A stretch of 64,000 nucleotides of DNA, from assembly GCA_963746255.1 (NCBI GenBank), contig CAVVAJ010000007.1:124001-188000 (forward strand), read 5' to 3'. Position numbers and translations under genes: made by a program. The notes under the pieces were generated by a model, which saw only the letters and a list, made by a program, of their open reading frames with translations, was not told the DNA's origin and ran no database searches. Below are positions 1 to 8,177 of the stretch, piece by piece (position 1 is the first letter of the stretch; each line of letters opens with the position of its first letter). Source of the DNA: DAOVXM01 sp963746255 (GTDB taxonomy: Bacteria > Chloroflexota > Anaerolineae > Anaerolineales > UBA4823).

Positions 1-1565
1 AGGAGCGGAATAGAGTAGTCGCTGCGCCTGATTGCGGATCAATTACTTCATCAAACAAGATGGTGACCAACACCCAAGGTTGTCTCTCGGGCGTCAAATC
101 GTCCCATATGCGCGTGGCGTAGTCATCGGTTGTTTGGTCGGCGGATTGGAGCCAGTAGGCTGCGGAGAACTGGTGATTGTCTTGGTCTCCGCTCAATGTG
201 AGCACGCGTATCGGGAAGTCACTGGCGATCAGATTTCGTGTGTGAGCTGTCGGTCTGCAATCCGTAGACTTCGAAACATCTTTCGGGTCTATGGTGTGAA
301 CGCCAGGTATTACTGGAGACGAACAGCAGTGAGCCTGAGAGCTCGCCATATGCGGAAGCGCCAGCGCTCGGCACCTTGGACACCGCTGCGGGCTAACCAT
401 TCTTGTTCACCCGTTGAGAGCGCCCAAGGGTGGCATCCCAGTCTGCAGGGAACTGAACGTCTGATGATGGATGTGCACTGGCGGTTTGGGGTCGTGGCGT
501 GTAGAGCAGTGCCATGGTCAGTATGATCAATCCCAACAGGGGAGTTAACCAAATGGGACGTGCCGGGGATGTGTAGTCGTCCGCTGCGTGGTTATCCGTT
601 GCAAACTGGTCTGAAACCCTCCAACGAAGAAGCACAATAACTAACACGCAGGCGGCAACAAAACCCAATACACCTAACGGAACATGCAGCATTTCGGCGA
701 ATAACCGCCAACCGGCAATTTGACCGATGGCGACCAATATCGCGACGCGGGCAAGGTTTGCTCGCCAATAGCACGACAACGAAGGTTACCCCTATCAAGA
801 ACCAGTGCATGTTGATTGACCGGCGTTCGATCCATGTCGCCGCGAGTAGAAATAAACCCCCGCTCCACAAACTCTTCACTCCGCTGCATGGCAGGTCAAT
901 TTTTGAAATCCCATTCTCAAAGATCAGGATGGTATCTACACCGACTGTGCCGACCCCCAGTTTAGCTAATCCGTCTCCAACGATTGTCGCAGTCAGGATG
1001 CGAACCGGGTAGCCGACAAACGTTTGCAGATGCTCGCCGAAGGGTAGCGACCCGATGAGCAGCAGGGCAGCTGGCAAACCACGACGCCAGTGATTTGGCT
1101 GCATCCAGAGACCAAGCAGTCCATAACTGGCCAATCCGAATAATGTCGCCGACAGCGTATTAATATCCAGGAAACGTTCGCTGAGCAAGTAGAACGCTGA
1201 ACCGATGATAACCATCGTGATGGCCGGCGTATAGAACTGAGCTGACCTATCCAGCCGTATGTGTCAATCCTCCGCTTTTTGATCTGCATCCCAACCAAAA
1301 TCAGCACACCTAACAATACAATTTGGTTTATCCGGAATTCCTGTTTGGTGAATATTGTCCCCAGGTATGGGAACACCCCGCGGTACAGCCAAACCCAGAG
1401 CGCGATCAATATGGCATTCAGCAAGCATTTTCTCAAATCGAAGTCGCCTGGCAATTGGTTGTCTAAATCTGCTGGAACGATTATGTCAAAAAGGTAGTTT
1501 TTCAAATAATTCTGTTGATTACTCTTAGCATTTATCTGTGCTCTCAGGGGATGGTTCCCAGCCAC
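1..1565 (-). pseudogene. Exosortase with EpsI-like C-terminal part, broken by several frameshifts, 3' end beyond window
   Basis: Exosortases are membrane cysteine proteases that cut C-terminal sorting signals of exported proteins. Joining frames on the minus strand rebuilds one protein: N-terminal membrane helices (1565 to about 1230), then helices with DLPCSGVKSLW (about 890), then NLARVAILV and EMLHVPLG (about 760-680), and finally an EpsI-like tail with LSTGEQEWLARSGVQ and SAAYWLQSADQTTDDYATRI that runs off base 1. The catalytic Cys, Arg and His of the family are all present, but in different frames. Frame changes fall near 1230, 760, 425, 310 and 235. The family assignment rests on these motifs and the membrane layout. 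A fused EpsI-like tail suggests the XrtO type, but I am not certain. The start is a GTG at 1565 with no clear ribosome site. This is either a decayed gene or a stretch with several assembly indels. Confidence 0.72.
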
Positions 1566-1588
1566 TGACAGCTGGCGAACTGCTTAGC

Positions 1589-2845
1589 TCATAAACCAAA
1601 TCTGGTTTGGTTTTTTGCTAATTCTTCATCACACATCCATGGTCCTGCTGGTGGCTCTCCGACCGCAGCATGTATGCGTACCTCTGAATAACCTGTCGGA
1701 AAAGTTGGTCCATAATAACGTTGGTAGTAGGCATATCCAAGGCGGAAAAAATCTGTGCCACTTTGGTAGCACCATACCTGGCCGCGACCGGTTAAAGGGC
1801 CGAGGATATATGGCATATAGTGGGGGGTTAGCGCATTTCAGATTGTCTGGATAGAAACCTTGTTCACCTTGGAAACGCTCAACCGCTTGCACCAGGTGGT
1901 CGGCTCTTGATTGTGTGATCACCAGTGGTTCAAGCAACCAACCGGCGCTATATGCACCAAGAAGAAGTATTGGCAACAGGATCGTGTATACGACAGCAGC
2001 GAATCGCTTATGCTTTGAAGACACGCCAATCAAGATCATTCCGGTGAGGATCGCGAGCAGGATTTCAATGAGCGGGGCGTGATCTTCCGCTGCCCGTCCG
2101 GTTGCTTTTGCCAATACCCCATTGCGCACTTCAACGCTGGCTAACGCTAACAACAACAGAATTATTATCCCGGTTGCGGTTGAAGCGAAGGGTTTGTTGT
2201 CAGTGCTGCTGTCGTTCTGGATACGGTGGATCAGCGCAGCAATCAGGATCAAGGCCAGGAGTGACTCCCAGAGCACGGACAAAGGACAATGTAGTATTGA
2301 GCCAGTCTAGCAGCGGTGAATGTGGGGTTGCTGGTTATCCCAACTGCATCTATGAATAGGTATCCGGCAATCAATATCCCCCCGACTTCCACTATCCGGA
2401 AGCTCGCTTGCTGAATCGCTACCCAGCTCAGAGCGGTCAACAATGCCAGTATTGGAATCACGATGGGCACAATGTTTGTCACTGGTGCTGTTCCCAGGCT
2501 GATGATCAAAACGATGGTAACAAGTAGCAATCCTGAGATCAGCCCCCGGTTCTTTTTCCAGACAATCAGAAATTCTCGCCAGCGGATGATGCATAAGGCG
2601 AGCAACCCTACCAAGGTTGGCAACAAGATGAGCGCTGGCAACTGGAACATCCCATTCGAAAAGCTTCGGGCGTTGACCAAGAACAACAGCAGTAAGACTA
2701 TGGTTGTTAGAAGCAGGAACAATACTCTGTTGCGGGTGGCGTTTTGTGATTGTCCAAATGTGGATATTCGCTCTGCTGCCAAGACCACGAACAGGGATGG
2801 GACAATGAGGGCAAATAGACCAACTGCTAAAAGTAAGTTTGTCAT
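1589..2845 (-). pseudogene. Multi-spanning membrane protein next to exosortase, frameshifted
   Basis: Three overlapping frames read as one protein of about 415 residues. The first part (2845 to about 2285) has six or so hydrophobic helices. The second (about 2282 to 1835) continues with more helices and ends in ERFQGEQGFYPDNL. The third (about 1816 to 1589) ends the protein with a soluble tail rich in Tyr and Gly (YAYYQRYYGPTFP). Frame changes lie near 2285 and 1830. I do not recognise the family. It starts 32 bases after the upstream membrane gene and ends just before the exosortase, so it is probably an exosortase-linked membrane component of the same operon. The reconstruction is supported by continuous hydrophobicity across the first junction. 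The function is unknown. Confidence 0.6.
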
Positions 2846-2877
2846 CTGATTCTATCCGCCCGACACCATTTTCTTTA

Positions 2878-3951
2878 TTACAGCCTCAGTCGACGGTGCC
2901 GGTTTGGGCTTGGTAAGGAGCGCAGCCAAATTGGTGCTATAAGGATTGCAACCATCCAGCCCCATTCAAACAGCAGCCGGCGTGTCTCTGACCAGGCAGT
3001 ACTTGTGCTGCTCGTCCAGATTAACCAGTACCTACCCTCCGAGCTTGGGATAAGCGTCCACTGGTTTAAAATAACAATTGCTATCGCAAGCGTCAAACCA
3101 GATAACAGAGATATCGTTCGCTGCCACTGGCGTTTGCTGAGCAGATACAGCCAAGCACCCGTTGCTAAGCAAAATAGGCTGGCAATGGCATAGGTCCTCT
3201 CACCGTGGTACTGATCGAATGTCATGACTAGGGTGAAAAATGCCCCACTGTACAATATATATGAGACCAATGTCCAATCATTACGCACCTGCCAGAAAAA
3301 TCGCCTGAAGCGCTGGATGAGCGCCATCAGCCCAATGATGACAAGCGTGAAGGTGAACAGGCTGAACCACATCAGACCAGACCATAGTGCACCAATCATT
3401 ACCTGGTTGCTTGCGCTCTGAGCAACCAGGTAATGTTCGTATAAGAAGGTAGGAGTGAGCCTGTCGGTTAGCCACTGGAAAAGGAAAACAAAACTCAGTG
3501 CTGATAAAGCCAACCCGAAGGAGGGCAGCGACCAGCGCGGGAACCCTTTCAGCAACCCGGCCAGAAATAAGATGCAGGCGGTCGCGGCAAGCAGCCCAAT
3601 AGAGATATCCGATGAAGTTCTAAACCACACATTGACTATGGGTATGGCAAAAACCAATAATGCTAAGACAATCTCTTTCCGTAAAGGAGGGATATGTACT
3701 TCGGTATCGCTGGATGTCGGGTGGAGGATGTCATCGCGCGTGTCACACCAGCGCTGGCTCAGTGCGGTCTTTACCAAGCATCCAATTTCCTTTAGGAGCA
3801 GGTGAATTTCTGCTGGCCAACCGTCTCTGCTGGCATCATTCAGGGCTTGATCAAAAACGGCTTGCATTTCTTCTGCAAACTCGAGTTTGAAACGGTCGGG
3901 AAATAGGGAGAGTATGCATTTGTATAATTGGGATGACCAGTTACGCTTCAT
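2878..3951 (-). CDS. PadR-linked integral membrane protein
   Basis: A 357-residue membrane protein. Residues 1-70 are soluble and carry the pattern LYKCILSLFPDRFKLEFAEE, which matches the N-terminal segment (LYP..FR..F..EM..VF) common in membrane proteins encoded beside PadR regulators. The rest holds about eight hydrophobic segments. It starts one base after the stop of the preceding membrane gene, so translation is probably coupled. The next gene downstream is the broken exosortase partner. No enzymatic motif is visible. The role is unknown; membrane stress sensing or transport is the usual suggestion for this group, but nothing here proves it. Confidence 0.75.
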   Translation of the reverse strand: MKRNWSSQLYKCILSLFPDRFKLEFAEEMQAVFDQALNDASRDGWPAEIHLLLKEIGCLVKTALSQRWCDTRDDILHPTSSDTEVHIPPLRKEIVLALLVFAIPIVNVWFRTSSDISIGLLAATACILFLAGLLKGFPRWSLPSFGLALSALSFVFLFQWLTDRLTPTFLYEHYLVAQSASNQVMIGALWSGLMWFSLFTFTLVIIGLMALIQRFRRFFWQVRNDWTLVSYILYSGAFFTLVMTFDQYHGERTYAIASLFCLATGAWLYLLSKRQWQRTISLLSGLTLAIAIVILNQWTLIPSSEGRYWLIWTSSTSTAWSETRRLLFEWGWMVAILIAPIWLRSLPSPNRHRRLRL

Positions 3952-3952
3952 G

Positions 3953-4765
3953 TCAAAACGCCTTTGTCGTAGAACTTCTTAAGCTGAATCGCTGAAATAA
4001 TCCGATGATTGCTGGTGAAAAAATGAAGGTGCAGATCACGAGGATCGTAATACCTGTTCGGATAATGTTAAAATCGCCGTAACCTTGTCCGGACCAATAG
4101 AACTCGATTGAAATAAAAGCGAAAGAAACGGCCAGCAAAGTACCTACGGCTAGTGTAATGGTCCGCTGGTGGAGAGTACGGCTGCGCATGTAAAGCAGAA
4201 CAGTTCCAATCATCATAAGAGAAAGTGCGACCATGCAGTATAGGGTGTACAAACGGTCCATCTCATCATAGATAACAAAGATTATCAGCGGCAACAGGCT
4301 GAATAACGCAAAAACGCCTAGGGTCCAATCTTCCCAAATATTTTGGAGGAAAGCTCCAACCGGCTGGAGCGAACGTGTGACAAACAAAGCTACGAGTGTG
4401 GCCAATATGGCCGGGAGCCATGCCCGCCAGCCCCAAGCGTCACTGCTCCCGAATGTATAACCGAATATCTGCAGTCCAGGTGTGGAAGCACGCATCAAGT
4501 AGAGGCTGAACAGCACCAAATGCGTGGTATAGGGATATGACCAGCGTGGGAACTTCTTTATCCATCCAATACAATACCCAGTCGCTGCCACCAACAGCCA
4601 GCCAATAAAAACAAAACTCAGTTTCAGCAGCAGTTCGTCGTATCCCCAATCGTGCGGGACCTCCATCATGATTAACACAATCCCCGCCACCGTAAACAAA
4701 GCCAATGCAGCTATCGTGCTGCCCCAGGATTCCGGTTTCGGGAGGGAGATATAATCTGATGACAT
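3953..4765 (-). CDS. Integral membrane protein of PadR operon
   Basis: A 270-residue protein made almost entirely of seven or so hydrophobic helices, with short charged loops such as RSRTLHQRT. I recognise no catalytic or binding motif. It lies 60 bases downstream of the PadR regulator and one base upstream of the next membrane gene. The two membrane proteins have similar helix lengths and similar Trp- and Arg-rich loops (for example PRWSYPY here and PRWSLPS in the next gene), so they may be distant paralogues. This is a hypothetical protein, but the operon position makes it a real gene. Confidence 0.75.
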   Translation of the reverse strand: MSSDYISLPKPESWGSTIAALALFTVAGIVLIMMEVPHDWGYDELLLKLSFVFIGWLLVAATGYCIGWIKKFPRWSYPYTTHLVLFSLYLMRASTPGLQIFGYTFGSSDAWGWRAWLPAILATLVALFVTRSLQPVGAFLQNIWEDWTLGVFALFSLLPLIIFVIYDEMDRLYTLYCMVALSLMMIGTVLLYMRSRTLHQRTITLAVGTLLAVSFAFISIEFYWSGQGYGDFNIIRTGITILVICTFIFSPAIIGLFQRFSLRSSTTKAF

Positions 4766-4825
4766 AATTGCCCTAATAGATTAGTAGGCTGTAATTAACA
4801 TAACGCTGGCTGCCCGAACGATGTT

Positions 4826-5179
4826 TTATGCGCCCTGATTTATGGATCGCAGCTGGGCGGCCGTTACTAAATTATCTAAACGCCTCACTTCTGCCTGTAG
4901 AACACGGTAGCCCAACTCTGTCAGGCGGTAGTCCTTTCGGGTTCTTCCGGTGGGGTTGGTCCTACCCTCATCGCTGCGTAAGATCAATCCCTGTTCAAGT
5001 AGTCGTTTCAAGGCGCCATATAATGTGCCCGTACTGAGCGAAACGCGTTTGTGGCTCATTGATTCCACATCTTTCATAATGGCATAGCCATGTTTCTGGG
5101 TGGATGCTAAGCTGAGTAAAATGAAGTATGTCACTTCTGTGAGGGGCAGTGTGGATTGTATATCTTCAGTTGTGTACAT
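4826..5179 (-). CDS. PadR family transcriptional regulator
   Basis: A small (117-residue) winged-helix repressor of the PadR family. The core TEVTYFILLSLASTQKHGY, the turn LSTGTLYGALKRLLEQGLI and the wing GRTRKDYRLTELG are typical. The start was set at the ATG at 5179, which has a GAGAG purine stretch just upstream; an in-frame ATG at 5191 would add four residues and has no ribosome site. It is the first gene of an operon with two membrane proteins and probably the exosortase pair. Inverted repeats overlapping the promoter at 5227-5255 suggest it represses itself and the operon. The ligand is unknown. Confidence 0.9.
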   Translation of the reverse strand: MYTTEDIQSTLPLTEVTYFILLSLASTQKHGYAIMKDVESMSHKRVSLSTGTLYGALKRLLEQGLILRSDEGRTNPTGRTRKDYRLTELGYRVLQAEVRRLDNLVTAAQLRSINQGA

Positions 5180-5209
5180 TGTCTCTCTCATCTGATATGG
5201 CGGTTGACT

Positions 5210-5233
5210 ATGTGTCGTATAACTACATAATAC
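5210..5233. promoter_or_regulatory. Candidate PadR operator
   Basis: Two nested inverted repeats overlap the -10 element: ATGT (5210-5213) with ACAT (5225-5228), and GTAT (5217-5220) with ATAC (5230-5233). PadR proteins classically bind ATGT-N8-ACAT. The spacing here is 11, so this is only suggestive. Confidence 0.35.
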
Positions 5234-5255
5234 AGAAGAATGTCGCTGGAGTCAA
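5227..5255 (-). promoter_or_regulatory. Sigma-70-type promoter of PadR operon
   Basis: Read on the minus strand, TTGACT (5255-5250) is followed after exactly 17 bases by TATTAT (5232-5227). This is close to the bacterial consensus and sits about 50 bases before the PadR start codon. Confidence 0.6.
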
Positions 5256-5438
5256 TCACCAAAGGGTACTATCGTCCACGATGGCGACTTTTTCGCTGTT
5301 TGTGTATGGCAGCAAAACAATCTCTGGTGACATTCTTGGCACCTTATCCGATGGCCTAGTGCCTCTGGCCAGCACAAAGATATGCGACACACCCACTTGT
5401 GACTTAGCTTACACTATCGAGGATAATCGTATATAAGG
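5256..5438. other. Spacer between PadR promoter and MFS terminator
   Basis: Part of a 312-base region without a gene. Apart from the PadR promoter at one end and a hairpin at the other, I see no coding potential or repeat here. A plus-strand TTGACT at 5204-5209 with ATAATA about 17 bases later could be a second, divergent promoter, but no plus-strand gene follows. Confidence 0.4.
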
Positions 5439-5470
5439 AACCGACCCCTATCAACGTGAAGGGATCGGTT
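5439..5470 (-). terminator. Hairpin downstream of MFS gene
   Basis: An 11-base stem (5439-5449 with 5460-5470, one G-T type mismatch) with a 10-base loop lies about 35 bases past the MFS stop codon. The T-tract after it on the minus strand is weak. Confidence 0.5.
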
Positions 5471-5503
5471 AATATTTTATGAACTCGAACAGAGTCGGAT
5501 CAA

Positions 5504-7117
5504 TCACTCGATGGATATTTCGATCTGGTCATCCCCTGTCTCCATCTGCTCAGTTGAGCTTCCGGTCGAACTCCGGGCAATCATGTTTTTGAGTTCCACT
5601 TGATCGTAGCCCTCTAAATCGGCGGATATACTTCCTCCACCGTGGACAACTGCGTTGACCAGCCCGGCTGGTATCCGCAGGTCGCTTTTCATGGTGCCAG
5701 TTGCTGCGTCACTTACCCGGATGCGCAGTTCACGTCTCTGTGCAGCATCTTCTGGAGCAGTCAGGCTGCTCCAGGCGCCATCATTTACTGCTATCAGCAT
5801 CACACTGGCTTCTTCAGCATTAATTTTACCTTCTTCCAAGCGCTCCATGATCCCCAGACGCTGAGCTATACGCATAAAGCGCGCTCGTTCGGTCCACCAT
5901 TCCAATCCATAATACGCCGCTGCGGAGGCGACGCCTACCGCACCCGCCAAGTACCACACAAGGTTTGGGTTGTAGTTGTCCATCACCAATCCCGCCAGCA
6001 GAGGTCCGATCGCGATCGGGATCAGCCAGCTGAAACCATACACCGCCATATAGCGACCTCGTTTGTCTTCTGGGGCCAGCCGCGATACGATCGCCTGGCT
6101 GACCGGGCTGACCAGCATCTCGCCGATCGTAATAATCACCATTGCGAGCAGGAAGAAAGCAAATATTGTGACAAATCCGTACATCGCGAAACCGAACGCG
6201 TATAGAAGCGTCCCCATCGTCATCACCATTAATGGCCGGAATTTTTTAATCCGCCGTGTGATCGGGAACTGGAATAGCACGACCATCGCTGCATTCATGC
6301 TCAATATGTAGCTGAAACCCTGTACAGTAACACCATGCTCGTCGCGTAAGTAAACAGCCAATGTCGTATTCATCTGCATATACATGAGCACCATTAATAT
6401 CGACGCGCCAAGAAACCACACAAAAGCTGGGTCCTTGAAGACATCAGCATAACCACGGAAGGTTTGCGCAATACTCTCTTCGGGCTCGCCCTCTTTTGGT
6501 GCGGGTCGGGTCTCTTTCAGTGCGAAGTAGACGATCAAAGCTGTAATAAGGCTGGCAACTGCATCGCTCACAAACAGCAGCATATACGATCTGGTTGCCA
6601 GCAGACCACCGATCAATGGCCCGATCACGACTGCCAGATTGGCGACCACGCGTAGGATACCGTAGCCTTCCGCCCGTTTTCCTTCCGGTAGCAGATCAGC
6701 TACCAGGGCTTGCTGGGCGGGGCCGCCGATATCGGAGAGGATCCCAACGATCAGGGTCACAACGATGAACAGCGACACCTCATTTACTACTCCCATCAAG
6801 ATGCTGGCCAGGGCGCTCATGATCAAACCAAACAGCAGCATGACTTTGCGCCCGATGCGGTCGGTCAGCGCGCCGCCAATCGTCCCGCCAATGAATCCGG
6901 ACACAGCAAATATGCCGAATATCACGCCCACCTGTGTCATCCCGATACCGAACTTACTGGTCAGGTACAGCGTGAAGAACGGGAACAGCAGCGCGCCACC
7001 CAAACGGTCAATGAAAGTACCACCGATCAGGATCCAGAACTGGCGCGGGTATTCGTTGAAGGTGTCTGCCGCACCTTGCCATCGTTTGGTAATCGCTTTG
7101 CCAGCTTTATTTTTCAT
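5504..7117 (-). CDS. MFS transporter with C-terminal SHOCT/YvlB-like extension
   Basis: A major facilitator efflux-type transporter of 537 residues. Residues about 20-415 form twelve membrane helices, with the family signature GGALTDRIGRKVMLLFG between helices 2 and 3 and SRLAPEDKRGRYMAVYG in the second half. Beyond the usual end (about 415 residues) there is a soluble cytoplasmic tail: a short helix LEEGKINAEEASVML of the SHOCT-like kind, then a segment (RIRVSDAATGTMKSDLRIP ... DQVELKNMI) like domains in YvlB-type proteins. The start was placed at the ATG at 7117, which has AAGGATG upstream; an earlier in-frame ATG at 7189 lacks a ribosome site. The substrate is unknown; drugs or other small molecules are likely from the family. 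It appears to be a single-gene transcript. Confidence 0.85.
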   Translation of the reverse strand: MKNKAGKAITKRWQGAADTFNEYPRQFWILIGGTFIDRLGGALLFPFFTLYLTSKFGIGMTQVGVIFGIFAVSGFIGGTIGGALTDRIGRKVMLLFGLIMSALASILMGVVNEVSLFIVVTLIVGILSDIGGPAQQALVADLLPEGKRAEGYGILRVVANLAVVIGPLIGGLLATRSYMLLFVSDAVASLITALIVYFALKETRPAPKEGEPEESIAQTFRGYADVFKDPAFVWFLGASILMVLMYMQMNTTLAVYLRDEHGVTVQGFSYILSMNAAMVVLFQFPITRRIKKFRPLMVMTMGTLLYAFGFAMYGFVTIFAFFLLAMVIITIGEMLVSPVSQAIVSRLAPEDKRGRYMAVYGFSWLIPIAIGPLLAGLVMDNYNPNLVWYLAGAVGVASAAAYYGLEWWTERARFMRIAQRLGIMERLEEGKINAEEASVMLIAVNDGAWSSLTAPEDAAQRRELRIRVSDAATGTMKSDLRIPAGLVNAVVHGGGSISADLEGYDQVELKNMIARSSTGSSTEQMETGDDQIEISIE

Positions 7118-7373
7118 ACCTGCATCCTTGGGGAAGTGTGGATTGTGGGCTGACAACAGGCACATTTTACTTGATATCCACACGTCCATCGGATAATTTG
7201 CTCTCCAACCTGGGGCTTCTTAGATCTAGCACTGTCGGCCTATGAGCAAAACTGCCGGCCTGGTATCAGGTGTTGATATGCCTGGGATATTCTCTGAGCT
7301 GGGGAAGGTGGGGACGCCTAGTGTATAATCTTGGGCTGAAATATCTTGATTGTTGCGGTAAGAAAACCCATTG

Positions 7374-8093
7374 ATGGATAAACGGTATGTAGTGACTGAC
7401 CGCATGTGGCGGCTGATTGATACCTGGGAAAAAGACCAGGATGAGCGCCGGGTGTTTCTATGCTGCTTCGCTATGATGACTGCCAACATGCTCGTGGCAG
7501 TCGAGTAAGGCGAGTTTGAGGATTGCGAGTGGGCGGATGCCTTAATACACCTTTTTGCGGATTACTATTTCACTTAGCTGGAATCATATGAGCGTGGGGA
7601 GATGGAAGTAGCCCAGCGGTGTGGCAACGGGCTTTTGATGCCGCCCAGGTGAACGATACCCACACTCTGCAGAACCTGATCCTATGGGTCAATGCCCATA
7701 TAAATTACGATCTCGTTTTCGCCCTATCAGACCTGCTGTTTCCAGAATGGCTGGGAATCTCTGTTGAACAAATAAGATCCCGATCTCGCGACCATTGTCA
7801 CGTCAATCAGATCATTTTCGCCACCATCGGTCGTGTCCAGGATCAGGTCATCGAGTAGGATAACCCCGAAATGGAACGCGGATAAGCTCATGGGACCATT
7901 GGACGAATGGCTTACCTCCAGACTGATTTCCGCCTGGCGTGATCAGGTCTGGCAGGATACCATCCGGTTAATCGACTTGCCATTCAATGACGAAGGCGAA
8001 GCAATCCGAGTGGAGGTACAAACGCGATCGCTCCAGCGCGCTGCCGCTGATATGGGGCAACGATATTGGAAACGAAAAAAGTGCCCGGCGTAG
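7374..8093 (+). pseudogene. DUF5995-family protein, decayed
   Basis: Pieced together on the plus strand, this reads as a DUF5995 protein: N-terminal MWRLIDTWEKDQDERRVFL and NMLVAVE, then GEFEDCEWADALIHLFADYY, then WQRAFDAAQ ... LQNLILWVNAHINYDLVFAL, then CHVNQIIFATIGRVQDQV, and a C-terminal LISAWRDQVWQDTIRLID. The NAHINYDL motif is diagnostic. The frame is broken by TAA at 7506-7508, TAG near 7576, a shift near 7618, a TAG near 7856 and another shift before 7890. With at least four lesions in 720 bases it looks like true decay rather than sequencing error. The function of DUF5995 is unknown. Confidence 0.7.
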
Positions 8094-8105
8094 TAAGACC
8101 GGGCA
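8082..8105 (+). terminator. Terminator after DUF5995 remnant
   Basis: TGCCCGG (8082-8088) pairs perfectly with CCGGGCA (8099-8105), with an A-run before it and TTTATAT after it. It may work in both directions, also protecting the phosphodiesterase gene from read-through. Confidence 0.65.
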
Positions 8106-8177
8106 TTTATATGAGTAGATCTATATTCATAAATGAGCACTGCACCCCCCTTCAGATCACAAATCCTGTGTTTTTAT

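Noticed and set aside
32..526. A 164-codon plus-strand frame at the window start
   Set aside because: The minus strand of the same region encodes the EpsI-like tail of the exosortase, with recognisable motifs; the plus frame has none.
7226..7489. An 87-codon minus-strand frame
   Set aside because: It lies opposite the beginning of the DUF5995 remnant and shows no family features.
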